Positions 51,126 through 60,457 of a DNA stretch of 64,000 nucleotides are shown here, one piece after another. The stretch is from Streptomyces griseorubiginosus (GTDB lineage Bacteria > Actinomycetota > Actinomycetes > Streptomycetales > Streptomycetaceae), in contig NZ_WVUG01000014.1 in NCBI RefSeq assembly GCF_017614965.1, positions 1 to 64,000 of the forward strand, given 5' to 3'. The notes under the pieces were generated by a model that was not told the origin of the DNA, searched no databases, and saw only the letters and a program-made list of their open reading frames with translations. The stretch's first letter is position 1, and every line of letters starts with the position of its first letter. The position numbers and the translations under genes were made by a program.

Positions 51126-51809
51126 GTGACCGACAACGACATCGCAGAAGCATCACCCGCGTCCGACACCCCCTGGCCTGCCGACGCATACCTCGGGGAC
51201 CCGGCGGTGCGGGCGGAATGGGACAACCGGTACTCGGACCGGCAGCAGTTGTGGAGCGGCCGGCCCAACGGTGCGCTCGTGGCCGACGTCGCGGGACTCA
51301 CCCCCGGCCGGGTACTCGACGTCGGCTGCGGGGAGGGCGCGGACGCCGTCTGGCTCGCGCGCCGCGGCTGGGACGTGACCGCCCTCGAGGTCTCCGGCGT
51401 GGCACTGCAGCGGGCGGCCGGGCACGCACGGGACGCCGGGCTCGCCGTTCACTGGGTACACGCCGCGCTGACCGACGCGATGCTCCCGCCGGCCTCCTTC
51501 GCCCTGGTGTCGGCGCAGTACCCGGCCCTGTTGCGCACCCCTGACGGCGCGGCGGAGCGAGCGCTGCTCGCCGCCGTCGCGCCGGGCGGCATTCTGCTGG
51601 TCGTGCACCACGCGGGGATGGAGAGCCAGCAAGACCACGAAAGCGGCTTCGACCCGGCTGACTACGTGTGGCCCTCGATGGTCGTCGACCTCCTCGACGA
51701 CGACTGGGAGGTGGAGGTGCACGAGCAGCGGCCTCGTGTGGTGCCCGACGGCGGCGCCGGCGCGCACCACACCGACGATCTGGTGCTGCGCGTACGCCGG
51801 TTGCGCTGA
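51126..51809 (+). CDS. SAM-dependent methyltransferase (Methyltransf_25-type)
   Basis: This 227-residue protein has the motif AEWDNRYSDRQQLWSGRPN near the N-terminus and RVLDVGCGEGADAVWLARRG (motif I, about residues 62-81). VTALEVSGVALQRA follows as motif II, then a body with FALVSAQYPALLRTPDGA. The NRY...WSG phrase is shared with tellurite-resistance TehB-like and S-adenosylmethionine detoxification proteins. GTG 51126 is used; upstream open codons have no signal. It converges with the DUF5302 gene. Confidence 0.82.
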   Translation: MTDNDIAEASPASDTPWPADAYLGDPAVRAEWDNRYSDRQQLWSGRPNGALVADVAGLTPGRVLDVGCGEGADAVWLARRGWDVTALEVSGVALQRAAGHARDAGLAVHWVHAALTDAMLPPASFALVSAQYPALLRTPDGAAERALLAAVAPGGILLVVHHAGMESQQDHESGFDPADYVWPSMVVDLLDDDWEVEVHEQRPRVVPDGGAGAHHTDDLVLRVRRLR

Positions 51810-51828
51810 GCCCGGCTACGTCAGCCGC

Positions 51829-52071
51829 TCAGCCGCCGCTCTTGCGCCGGAACGACCGCTGGTGCGCGGCCGGGCCGTGCGCGCCGCGGATCTTCGACGT
51901 GTCACCGTTCGTGGCAGCGTCAGCGGAGTCCGCCTGCGCGCCGCGCTTGCGGGCCAGGGCCTCACGGAACTTGCGCTTGATGTCGTCCTGGCCGTCGCCT
52001 GCGGGAACAACAGCGGACGTCTCGGCGTCAGCCGGCTCCGAACCTTGCTGGGATGCGGTCTCTGCGGTCAT
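51829..52071 (-). CDS. DUF5302-family small protein
   Basis: This 80-residue hydrophilic protein contains DDIKRKFREALARKRG and ends IRGAHGPAAHQRSFRRKSGG, the conserved core and tail of the actinobacterial DUF5302 family. Function is unknown. AGGAGG precedes ATG 52071. The Ala/Glu/Asp-rich N-terminus is likely disordered. It stands between convergent and tandem genes with no evident partner. Confidence 0.9.
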   Translation of the reverse strand: MTAETASQQGSEPADAETSAVVPAGDGQDDIKRKFREALARKRGAQADSADAATNGDTSKIRGAHGPAAHQRSFRRKSGG

Positions 52072-52155
52072 CGTGTCCTCCTGAGGCTCGGGCTGTTGCG
52101 AGCACAGCTTGCCATGCCGGGAGGGCGCGCGGCGTCAGCGATGGCTCCGGGACGC

Positions 52156-54588
52156 TCAGCCGGACAGCGGTTGTTCGGCCCAGATGGTCTTGCCGGCGGA
52201 GGTGTGGCGGCTGCCCCAGCGCTCGGCCACCTGCGCCACGAGCAGCAGTCCGCGTCCGCCCTCGTCGAAGACCCTGGCCCGTCGCAGGTGAGGCGCGGTG
52301 CTGCTGGAGTCGGAGACCTCGCAGATCAGTACGTCGGCTCGGATCAGTCGTAGCTCGATGGGCTCGCTGCCGTAGCGGATGGCGTTGGTGACCAGTTCGC
52401 TGACGATCAGCTCGGTGGAGAAGTCGAGTTCGGCCAGGCCCCAGGCGGTCAGCTGTTCGCTCGCCATGCGGCGGGCGCCGGACACGGCGGCGGGGTCGGC
52501 GGGCAGCTGCCAGGTGCGGACCCGGTCCGTCCCGAGTCCGGAGGTGCGGGCCAGCAGCAGGACGATGTCGTCGGCCGGCGGGTCGGGCCGTACCTTGCGC
52601 ATCACCTCGTCGCAGGTTTCCTCCAGGTCGGCAGCCGGGCGGCGCAACGCCTCGGTGAGCAGCTCCAGTCCTACGTCGAGGTCGCGACCGGGGGTCTCGA
52701 TCAGGCCGTCGGTGTAGAAGGCGAGAACGCTTCCCTCGCTCATGTCGATCCGGGCGGCCTCGAAGGGCAGTCCGCCCAGGCCGAGCGGTGGCCCGGCGGG
52801 CAGGTCCAGGAGCTGTACGGTGCCGTCGGCTGTGACCAGGACGGGTGGCGGGTGTCCGGCCCGGGCCAGATCGCAGACTCCGGCCACGGGGTCGTAGACG
52901 GCGTAGAGGCAGGTGGCACCGACCTCTCCCGAGGCTCCGTCGGTGTCGCGTCGCGCGTCGGGGCCTTCCTCCCGGTCGAGCCGGATGACCAGGTCGTCCA
53001 GCCGGGTGAGCAGCTCGTCGGGCGCGAAGTCGGCGTCCGCGAGGGTCCGTACCGCGGTGCGCAGGCGGCCCATCGTCGCAGACGCGTGCACGCCGTGGCC
53101 CACGACGTCGCCGACCACCAGCGCGACCCGCCCGCCGGACAGCGCGATGACGTCGAACCAGTCGCCGCCGATCTCCTCCCCTGAACCAGCGGGAAAGTAC
53201 CGGTAGGCGAGGTCCATGGCCTCGGCACGGGGCAGCCTCGCGGGCAGCAGGCTGCGCTGGAGGGCGAGCGCCGTGCGGCGTTCGCGGGTGTAGCGGCGGG
53301 CGTTGTCGATGCTCACCGCGGCCCGGGCGGCGATCTCCTCGGCGAGCAGCAGATCGTCCTCGCCGAACGTGTCCGCCGTCCGGTGCCGCAGGAGGTGCAT
53401 CACGCCCAGGGTGATGCCCCGTGCGCGCAGCGGCACCATCATCACCGAGTGCATTTTGAACCGGCGCATGCTCTCGGCGCGGGCCGGGGAGGCCGTCGTC
53501 CACTCGCGCAGCTTCGAGTCGCTCGCACGGTAGTAGGCGCCCTGTCCGGTGATGAGGGCCTGCGCCGGTGGTGTTCCGGGCGGGTAGAAATCGACGTCGC
53601 CCGCCCGGACCGCGGATTCCGGGCAACCGGAGAGCACCGACCGCTGTGCGGTCCGGCGGCACTGCACCGGTGCGTCAGGCGGTATCGGCTGGGGCTCGTG
53701 GCCCTGGACGACCGACTCCAGCAGGTCGACGGTGACGAAGTCGGCGAACCCGTCCACCGCCACCTCGGCCAGCTCTTCCGCTGTCCGGGTCACGTCCAGG
53801 GTGCTGCCGATGCGGGTACCGGCGTCGTTCAGCACCGCCAGACGGCGTCGGGCCCAGTACTGCCCGGTGATGTCGATCACCACGGCCGACACCCCGAGCA
53901 CCTCGCCCGCCCGGTCCTTGAGGGGGGAGAGATAGACCGACCAGGCGTGATCGCGGACCTCGCCGGAGGCCCGGAACGGCTGCTCCTCACGGAAAATCAG
54001 CTTGCCGGTGCGCACGACCTGGCGCTGGAGGCGGTCGATCTCATCCAGGGGCGGGGCGGGGTAGATCTCCCACAGGGTCAGGCCCCTCATCTCCTCCTGT
54101 GTGAGTCCCATGGCCCGGCTCATCACCTGGTTGCAGGCCACGAACCGGGCCTCGCGGTCGTAGACGGCCACGGGCAGGGGGAGCTGGGCGAGCGTGAGGT
54201 CCCACAGTTCGGCCGTCTCCGCGTCGGCCGGCGCGGCGGGGTACGTCATCGCCGCCGGGGCGACGACCCAAGGGGTTCCGGCGGCGGAGTGCGCCAGCGG
54301 CAAGCCCCGCAGCTGCACCTTGACGCGGTCTCCGTCTCGTTTGTGCAGTGCCAGATCGCTCGTCCACGGTTCCCCCGCGGCCAGGCGGCGGCGCATCGCG
54401 AACGGCAGCTTCGCGGCGAGCAGGGAGGCGGCGGGACGGCCGACGACCTCCTCGGCCTCATACCCGAGCAGTCTGCTCGCTCCTGCGCTCCAGGCCATGA
54501 CGGCCCCGCGGGCGTCGATGACGACGGCGAAGTCCTCGGGCGTCCCCGAGTCCCTCGCCGCTGCGCTCGTGTCGGGTTCCTGGTCCAT
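52156..54588 (-). CDS. PAS-PAS-GAF-SpoIIE phosphatase with HATPase (anti-sigma kinase) domain
   Basis: This 810-residue protein has PAS at 15-70 (FAVVIDARGAVMAWSAGASRL) and PAS at 135-245 (QLPLPVAVYDREARFVACNQ). GAF covers 255-445, with VDFYPPG and MMVPLRARGITLGVMHLL. The SpoIIE phosphatase follows at 470-680 (EEIGGDWFDVIALSGGRVAL, VVGDVVGHGVHASATMGRL, LAFYTDGLIETPGRDLD). The C-terminal HATPase at 690-810 shows LIVSELVTNAIRYGSEPIEL and GRGLLLVAQVAERWGSR. It therefore carries both a phosphatase and an anti-sigma-type kinase, as in Streptomyces stress regulators. ATG 54588 gives the first PAS; the longer frame adds unconserved residues. Confidence 0.9.
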   Translation of the reverse strand: MDQEPDTSAAARDSGTPEDFAVVIDARGAVMAWSAGASRLLGYEAEEVVGRPAASLLAAKLPFAMRRRLAAGEPWTSDLALHKRDGDRVKVQLRGLPLAHSAAGTPWVVAPAAMTYPAAPADAETAELWDLTLAQLPLPVAVYDREARFVACNQVMSRAMGLTQEEMRGLTLWEIYPAPPLDEIDRLQRQVVRTGKLIFREEQPFRASGEVRDHAWSVYLSPLKDRAGEVLGVSAVVIDITGQYWARRRLAVLNDAGTRIGSTLDVTRTAEELAEVAVDGFADFVTVDLLESVVQGHEPQPIPPDAPVQCRRTAQRSVLSGCPESAVRAGDVDFYPPGTPPAQALITGQGAYYRASDSKLREWTTASPARAESMRRFKMHSVMMVPLRARGITLGVMHLLRHRTADTFGEDDLLLAEEIAARAAVSIDNARRYTRERRTALALQRSLLPARLPRAEAMDLAYRYFPAGSGEEIGGDWFDVIALSGGRVALVVGDVVGHGVHASATMGRLRTAVRTLADADFAPDELLTRLDDLVIRLDREEGPDARRDTDGASGEVGATCLYAVYDPVAGVCDLARAGHPPPVLVTADGTVQLLDLPAGPPLGLGGLPFEAARIDMSEGSVLAFYTDGLIETPGRDLDVGLELLTEALRRPAADLEETCDEVMRKVRPDPPADDIVLLLARTSGLGTDRVRTWQLPADPAAVSGARRMASEQLTAWGLAELDFSTELIVSELVTNAIRYGSEPIELRLIRADVLICEVSDSSSTAPHLRRARVFDEGGRGLLLVAQVAERWGSRHTSAGKTIWAEQPLSG

Positions 54589-54981
54589 GGGCGGTGTCCG
54601 GCATCGTTCCTCTCGCGCCGCAGCACGAACAGCGCCGCGGCTCGGCGCTACGTCACCGATGACGGGCACTGACTCCAGCATCCCGCCAAGACACCCCCTG
54701 CTCAACCCGCTCGACGCGGGCGGCGGACCGGTCGGGGAAGAACATCACCCCGATGCTGTGCGTGGCGACGGCGCTGAGGTGCGTGCGCGTCTTCGCGGCC
54801 AACCTCCCCTGCGGGTCTGATCCCGGTGTCGTGACGTGCCGTCAAGTGGCCCGCCCTCGTGCCGGTTTCGCGTCGGCCCCTGCCGTCTCGACCGTGTGCT
54901 TCCGACCCATTGTGTTGCTCCTTGCGCGGCTCTACTGTTCGACTTTGCCTGAGTCTGTTTGATGCTGATTGCTCAGGCGGT
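54589..54981. other. 393-base divergent gap
   Basis: The gap holds the promoters of the phosphatase (minus) and beta-galactosidase (plus) genes. A 22-codon minus-strand ORF from ATG 54910 has AAGGAG upstream (MGRKHTVETAGADAKPARG), followed by a stop and no recognisable continuation. It may be a leader or the start of a lost gene. Confidence 0.4.
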
Positions 54982-57900
54982 ATGGAGGCCGCAGTGCGGA
55001 GTAATCGAATCGGTTCAAGAGCTGCGAGACCCGGCCGCGGCCGGTGGTGGAGGACGGTCCTCGCGACGACCGCGACCATCGCCCTGGCCGCGGGCATGAC
55101 CGCGCCCGCCGTGGCGCAGGACAGGGGCGGAAAGACCTCCGCCACCTCGGCCGGCAGCCCGCAGGCACACACCGTGAGTCTTGACGGCTACTCGTTCCTC
55201 GTCGACGGAAAGCGCACCTACCTGTGGTCCGGCGAGTTCCACTACTTCCGGCTCCCGAGCCCGGACCTGTGGCGCGACATCTTCCAGAAGATGAAGGCCG
55301 CCGGCTTCAACTCCACCTCGCTGTACTTCGACTGGGGCTACCACTCCCCCAAGCCGGGTGTGTACGACTTCAGCGGAGTGCGTGACGTCGACAAGCTGCT
55401 CGACATGGCCCAGGAGGCCGGGCTCTACGTCATCGCGCGCCCGGCGCCGTACATCAACGCGGAGGTCGACAGCGGCGGCCTGCCCGGCTGGCTGACCACC
55501 AAGGCCGGGAACAACCGCAGCGACGACCCGCGGTTCCTGAAGTACGCGGACGAATGGCTGACGCAGATCGACCGGATCATCGCCCGCCACCAGTTGACCA
55601 ACGGCACCGGCTCGGTCATCGCCTACCAGGTCGAGAACGAGTACTACAACGGCTCCGCCGCCGGCCGCTCCTACATGCAGCACCTGGAGGACAAGGCCCG
55701 CGCCGACGGCATCACCGTGCCGCTGACCGGCAACAACAACGGCACCTTCAACTCCGGTACCGGCGCCCTGGACGTCGACGGGCCGGACTCCTACCCGCAG
55801 GGCTTCGACTGCTCCAACCCCACGAAGTGGAACGGCGTACCCGACATCAGCTACGACCACCCGGCCGGCAAGCCGCTGTACTCCCCGGAGTTCCAGGGCG
55901 GCGCCTTCGACCCCTGGGGCGGGCCGGGCTACGACAAGTGCGCCCAGCTGATCAACGACCAGTTCGCCAACGTGTTCTACAAGCAGAACATCGCCGTCGG
56001 GGCCACCGCGCAGAGCTTCTACATGACCTACGGCGGCACCAACTGGGGCTGGCTGGGCATGCCGGAGAACTACACGTCGTACGACTACGGAGCGGCGATC
56101 CGTGAGACCCGCCAGCTCGACCCGAAGTACGACGAGGACAAGCTGATCGGGTACTTCACCCAGTCGGTCGCGCCGCTGACCAAGACCGAGGCGATCAGGA
56201 CCACGCCGCCGGACGACTCCGCGGTCGTCGACACCGCCCGGATGAACGCCGACACCAAGACGCAGTTCCATGTGCTGCGGCACGGGAACTCCACGTCCAC
56301 TGCGGTCGACAAGACCCACATCTCGCTGGACTTCAACGCCCAGCCGGCCGCGGACACCACCTACACCTGGGACGACCCCGACTCCGCGCTGCAGTACACC
56401 GGTTCGTGGTCGCACGTCGCCAACCAGAGCTACACCGGGGGCGACTACAAGCACACCGAGTCGTTCTCCAACAAGGCCGGCGACTCCCTCACCGTCCCCT
56501 TCGACGGCACCGCGATCCGCTGGATCGGGTCGAAGACCAACAACCACGGCTACGCCGACGTCTACCTCGACGGCACCAAGGTGGCGACGGTCGACGACTC
56601 CGGCGGCGAGAACCAGGCCGTGATCTTCCAGAAGACCGGTCTGCCGGCCGGATCGCACACCCTGAAGATCGTCGTCTCCGGCAGCCACAGCTCGGCCTCC
56701 ACCGACAACTACGTGGCCATCGACGCCATCGACGTACCGACGGGCACCGCCGCCGCTCAGCCGACCTACCCGGTCGTGCCCCAGCAGCCGGGCACCGCGA
56801 TCACGCTCGACGGCCGCGACTCCCACGTGATCGTCGCCAACTACCAGCTCGGACACGCACAGTTGCAGTACTCCACCTCCGAGATCATGACCACTGCGGC
56901 CATCGGCGACCGCGACGTCGCCGTGCTCTACGGCGACCCGGGCAGCGACGGAGAGACCGTGCTGCGCTACTCCTCCAGGCCCACCGTGACCACCAGCGGC
57001 GGCACGGCCACCACCACCTGGGACGAGGCCACCGGTGACCTGCGCCTGAACTACACCCACAAGGGCCTGATCCGCATCAGCGTCAGCGGCGGCGGAAAGC
57101 CCCCGCTGCTCCTGCTCGTCGGCGACAAGGCCACGGCCAGGACGTTCTGGCGCCAGGACACGGCGAACGGACCGGTACTCGTCCGCGGCACCCATCTGCT
57201 GCGCACCGCGACCAGCCTCGGCGGCGGCCGCACCGTGGCGTTGACCGGCGACAACGCCGACGACAAGAACATCGAGGTGTTCACCTCCGCCACCCACGTC
57301 ACCTGGAACGGCAGGGAGCTGAAGACCCGGGCCGGCGACACCGGAAGCCTGACCGGGAAGATCCCGGTGGCCGCCGCGGTACACCTGCCGAACCTGACGA
57401 ACTGGAAGCACGCCGAGGAATCCCCCGAAGCGGCCGCCGCCTTCGACGACTCCAGCTGGCAGGTGGCCGACAAGACCACCACCAACAGCGTCTCCGGCGT
57501 CAACGCGCTGCCCGTCCTCTACGCCGACGACTACGGCTTCCACACCGGCAACACCTGGTACCGCGGCCGCTTCCACGCCTCCGGCAAGGAAACCGGCATC
57601 CACCTGGTGTCGGACTCAGGCGGCGGCGCGCAGGCATTCTCCGCCTGGCTGAACGGCACCTTCCTGGGCAGCTCCACCACCGGCAGCGCCGACTTCACCT
57701 TCCCGGACGGTTCGGTGAGGTCCAAGGGCGACAACGTCCTCTCCGTGCTCACCGTGAACATGGGACACGAGGAGGACTACAACTCCACCAACGGCAACAA
57801 GACCGCACGCGGCCTGACCAGCGCCTCCCTCGTCGGCGCACCCCTGACCTCCGTCACCTGGCGGCTGCAGGGCGTACGCGGCGGCGAGGACCTGCAGGAC

Positions 57901-59166
57901 ACGGTGCGCGGACCGCTCTCGACGGGCGGCCTGTACGGCGAGCGGGCCGGCTGGTCCCTGCCGGGCTACCCGGACAAGAACTGGGACCGGGTCTCCCTGC
58001 CGACCACCGACACCCGTCCGGGTGTCTCCTGGTACCGGACCGACGTCGGCCTCGACCTGCCGCACGGCCAGGACACCTCGCTCGGGCTGACGTTCACCGA
58101 CGACCCGTCGCGCAAGTACCGTGCGACGATCTTCGTGAACGGCTGGCAGGTCGGCAACTACGTCAACTACCTCGGCCCGCAGCACACCTTCCCCGTACCC
58201 GACGGAATCCTGAATCCCAACGGCCGCAACAGCATCGCCATCGCCGTGTGGAACCTGGACGGCAGCACCGGCGGGCTGGGCAAGGTGTCACTGACCAATT
58301 ACGGCAGCTACGCCTCGTCCCTGCGCGTCGCGCAGAACGACAGCCCGCGCTACGACGCCCGTACGTACGCGATGCCCAAGCGTCCGGGAGCGGACGTGAC
58401 CCTGAACGTGCCCGACACCGCTCAGCCGGCCCAGGCCTTCACGGCCGAGGCGACGGTGCGGGTACCGAAGGACCGGTCGTCCGCGTCCGAGCTGACGGGC
58501 TCGCTCGCCGCGCCCGACGGCTGGAGTGTCAGCGCCACGAGCCCCACGTCCGTCAAGCGGGTACCACCCGGCGGCTCGGCCACCTTCACCTGGAAGGTCC
58601 AGCCGCCGACCGGGACGCTGCCGTCCGCCTCGGCGATCACGGCGACGGTGCGCTACCGGCAGAACGGACGCCAGGCCGTCGGCAGTGACGAGCGGATCGT
58701 CGGCGGAATCCCGCCCGCTCCGCCGTCCGGCAAGAGCGCGGTGAGCGACCTGACGTTCCTGTCGTCCACCAACGGCTGGGGTCCGGTGGAACGCGACAGC
58801 AGCGTCGGCGAGCAGGCGGCCGGCGACGGCCGACCGATCACCATCGCAGGAGTCGGCTACACCAAGGGTCTGGGCACCAACTCGGTCAGCGACGTCCAGC
58901 TCTATCTCGCCGGCACCTGCTCACGGTTCACGGCGGATGTCGGGGTCGACGACGAGACCGGCGGTGCGGGAACGGTGACGTTCTCCGTGATCGCCGACGG
59001 CAAGACGCTGGTGACCACGCCGACGATCCGCGGCAAACAGGCCGCGGTGCCCATCGACGTCGACGTCAGCGGAGCCCAGGTGATCGACCTCCGGGTCGGT
59101 GACGCCGGCGACGGAAACGGCAACGACCACGGCGACTGGGCGATGCCGACCCTGACCTGCGACTAG
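54982..59166 (+). CDS. Secreted GH35 beta-galactosidase with C-terminal NPCBM domain
   Basis: This 1394-residue protein has a signal peptide (RTVLATTATIALAAGMTAPA-VAQ) and then the GH35 barrel. The barrel runs YLWSGEFHYFRLPSPDLWRD, FNSTSLYFDWGYHSP, acid/base Glu in AYQVENEYYNG (about 218), nucleophile Glu in YSPEFQGGAFDPWGG (about 302), and MTYGGTNWGW. Beta-sandwich/jelly-roll modules follow. The last 145 residues (SSTNGWGPVERD to GDWAMPTLTC) form an NPCBM carbohydrate-binding domain. It is exported to hydrolyse beta-galactosides, probably from plant wall polymers. It is monocistronic and ends in a long terminator hairpin. Confidence 0.92.
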   Translation: MEAAVRSNRIGSRAARPGRGRWWRTVLATTATIALAAGMTAPAVAQDRGGKTSATSAGSPQAHTVSLDGYSFLVDGKRTYLWSGEFHYFRLPSPDLWRDIFQKMKAAGFNSTSLYFDWGYHSPKPGVYDFSGVRDVDKLLDMAQEAGLYVIARPAPYINAEVDSGGLPGWLTTKAGNNRSDDPRFLKYADEWLTQIDRIIARHQLTNGTGSVIAYQVENEYYNGSAAGRSYMQHLEDKARADGITVPLTGNNNGTFNSGTGALDVDGPDSYPQGFDCSNPTKWNGVPDISYDHPAGKPLYSPEFQGGAFDPWGGPGYDKCAQLINDQFANVFYKQNIAVGATAQSFYMTYGGTNWGWLGMPENYTSYDYGAAIRETRQLDPKYDEDKLIGYFTQSVAPLTKTEAIRTTPPDDSAVVDTARMNADTKTQFHVLRHGNSTSTAVDKTHISLDFNAQPAADTTYTWDDPDSALQYTGSWSHVANQSYTGGDYKHTESFSNKAGDSLTVPFDGTAIRWIGSKTNNHGYADVYLDGTKVATVDDSGGENQAVIFQKTGLPAGSHTLKIVVSGSHSSASTDNYVAIDAIDVPTGTAAAQPTYPVVPQQPGTAITLDGRDSHVIVANYQLGHAQLQYSTSEIMTTAAIGDRDVAVLYGDPGSDGETVLRYSSRPTVTTSGGTATTTWDEATGDLRLNYTHKGLIRISVSGGGKPPLLLLVGDKATARTFWRQDTANGPVLVRGTHLLRTATSLGGGRTVALTGDNADDKNIEVFTSATHVTWNGRELKTRAGDTGSLTGKIPVAAAVHLPNLTNWKHAEESPEAAAAFDDSSWQVADKTTTNSVSGVNALPVLYADDYGFHTGNTWYRGRFHASGKETGIHLVSDSGGGAQAFSAWLNGTFLGSSTTGSADFTFPDGSVRSKGDNVLSVLTVNMGHEEDYNSTNGNKTARGLTSASLVGAPLTSVTWRLQGVRGGEDLQDTVRGPLSTGGLYGERAGWSLPGYPDKNWDRVSLPTTDTRPGVSWYRTDVGLDLPHGQDTSLGLTFTDDPSRKYRATIFVNGWQVGNYVNYLGPQHTFPVPDGILNPNGRNSIAIAVWNLDGSTGGLGKVSLTNYGSYASSLRVAQNDSPRYDARTYAMPKRPGADVTLNVPDTAQPAQAFTAEATVRVPKDRSSASELTGSLAAPDGWSVSATSPTSVKRVPPGGSATFTWKVQPPTGTLPSASAITATVRYRQNGRQAVGSDERIVGGIPPAPPSGKSAVSDLTFLSSTNGWGPVERDSSVGEQAAGDGRPITIAGVGYTKGLGTNSVSDVQLYLAGTCSRFTADVGVDDETGGAGTVTFSVIADGKTLVTTPTIRGKQAAVPIDVDVSGAQVIDLRVGDAGDGNGNDHGDWAMPTLTCD

Positions 59167-59170
59167 CGCG

Positions 59171-59206
59171 CAGCCGCTTCCCGGGCCCGTGCCCGGGAAG
59201 CGGCTG
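59171..59206. terminator. Strong hairpin after the beta-galactosidase gene
   Basis: CAGCCGCTTCCCGGGC and GCCCGGGAAGCGGCTG are perfect complements (16 bp) over CCGT, 4 bases after the stop codon. Its lower side also faces the convergent sirtuin gene, so it may act in both directions. Confidence 0.92.
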
Positions 59207-59244
59207 TCCGGCCGGTGCGCGACGGCACGACCGGATGCGGCACG

Positions 59245-60150
59245 TCAGATCGAAGGCGCCGCCAGGCTGTCGTCGGAATGCCCCAGTCGGCCGGTCACCG
59301 TCGCGAGGGCCCGGCCCAGCGGGAGCCCGATTCGAGCGACGGCATACCGGTCACCCCGCGTCACGTCGCGGTTGATGATCAGCACCGGTTTCCCCGCCTC
59401 CGCGGCCTGACGCACGAACCGGAATCCCGACATCACCGTCAGCGAGGAACCCAGGACGAGCAGGGTGTCCGCGGCGCGGACCAGCTCCCTGCACTGCTCG
59501 ACCCGCTGCCGCGCCACGGCCTCGCCGAAGAACACCACGTCCGGTTTGAGGATGCCGCCGCAGCGCACGCAGGGCACTACGCGGAAGTCCCCGACCTGGT
59601 CGTCGCTGAGGTCGGCGTCACCGTCCGGGTTGATGCCCGCGGCCACCGGCGCGAAGTCCGGATTGGCCTCCGCCAGCCGAGCGGCCAGTTCACGTCGGGG
59701 GCTGAGGGCGCCACAGTCCAGGCACACCACCCGCTCCAGGCTTCCGTGGAGTTCCACCACGCCCTGGCTTCCCGCGGCCTGGTGCAATCCGTCCACGTTC
59801 TGGGTGATCACTCCCGACAACAGCCCCTGCCGCCCGAACTCGGCGACCGCACGGTGCCCCGCGTTGGGACGGGCCCGTCCGAAGGCGCGCCAGCCGAGGT
59901 GACTGCGCGCCCAGTAGCGGCGCCGCGCCTGGGCGCTGCCGGTGAAGTCCTGGTACAGCATCGGCGTGTGCCGGCTCAGACTCCCGCCCTCACCGCGGTA
60001 GTCGGGGATGCCGGACTCCGTGGACATGCCCGCACCGCTGAGCACCAGCACACCGCCGGCTCGCAGGGCGTCGACGACCGGCCGCAGATCCGTCGTACTC
60101 GGCGGAAGGTCCTCGGAGGGAGTCCAACTCAAGGTGGGGCGCATGCGCAT
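59245..60150 (-). CDS. Sir2-family NAD-dependent deacetylase (sirtuin)
   Basis: This 301-residue protein contains VLVLSGAGMSTESGIPDYRG (NAD-binding GAGxSxxSGIPDFR with Tyr) and VITQNVDGLHQAAGS (TQNVDGLH). The catalytic His is in VVELHGSLE. Zinc Cys pairs are VCLDCG and VPCVRCGG, and PDVVFFGEAV and LLVLGSSLTVMSGF follow. It removes acyl groups from lysines, such as in acetyl-CoA synthetase, using NAD. The insert between the zinc pairs is longer than usual (about 40 residues). ATG 60150 or ATG 60144 is the start. Confidence 0.92.
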   Translation of the reverse strand: MRMRPTLSWTPSEDLPPSTTDLRPVVDALRAGGVLVLSGAGMSTESGIPDYRGEGGSLSRHTPMLYQDFTGSAQARRRYWARSHLGWRAFGRARPNAGHRAVAEFGRQGLLSGVITQNVDGLHQAAGSQGVVELHGSLERVVCLDCGALSPRRELAARLAEANPDFAPVAAGINPDGDADLSDDQVGDFRVVPCVRCGGILKPDVVFFGEAVARQRVEQCRELVRAADTLLVLGSSLTVMSGFRFVRQAAEAGKPVLIINRDVTRGDRYAVARIGLPLGRALATVTGRLGHSDDSLAAPSI

Positions 60151-60235
60151 AGCGCCAGGGTACGGAACCCGGGCCGACCATCCGCGGCCGAGCACACCCG
60201 CCGCCCCGTGCCGAGTCGCCGGAACGAGCGCCGGT

Positions 60236-60457
60236 TCATCCGCCGGCCATGTCCTCGGCCTCCCAGCGCAACAGGTCACCCGGCTGGCACTCGAGCACTT
60301 CGCAGAGCGCGGCCAGCGTCGTGAAGCGCACGGCCCTGGCGCGGCCGTTCTTGAGGACCGCCAGATTGGCGGGTGAGATGCCCACGCGGTCCGCGAGCTC
60401 GCCCACGGACATCTTCCGCTTGGCCAGCATCACGTCGATGTCGACGGCGATCGGCAT
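60236..60457 (-). CDS. Small XRE-family regulator (DUF2975 partner)
   Basis: This 73-residue protein is almost only an HTH: MLAKRKMSVGELADRVGISP, ANLAVLKNGRARAVRFTTLA and LCEVLECQPGDLLRW. It is the Cro/CI short form normally found after a DUF2975 membrane gene. Its ATG overlaps the upstream stop by one base (TGATG), so the two are translationally coupled. It probably represses its own operon at the palindrome over the promoter (60981-60997). Confidence 0.92.
   Translation of the reverse strand: MPIAVDIDVMLAKRKMSVGELADRVGISPANLAVLKNGRARAVRFTTLAALCEVLECQPGDLLRWEAEDMAGG

Noticed and set aside
51813..51827. CGGCT/AGCCG hairpin between convergent genes
   Set aside because: Five pairs only. It may help termination but is within chance at this GC content.
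54842..54910. 22-codon minus-strand ORF with AAGGAG upstream
   Set aside because: It is too short to judge, with no continuation in other frames that I can recognise. It is mentioned in the gap entry only.
55015..57603. 862-codon minus-strand frame opposite the beta-galactosidase gene
   Set aside because: It is a Gly/Val/Arg-rich shadow caused by GC-rich third positions in the GH35 gene, with no family features.
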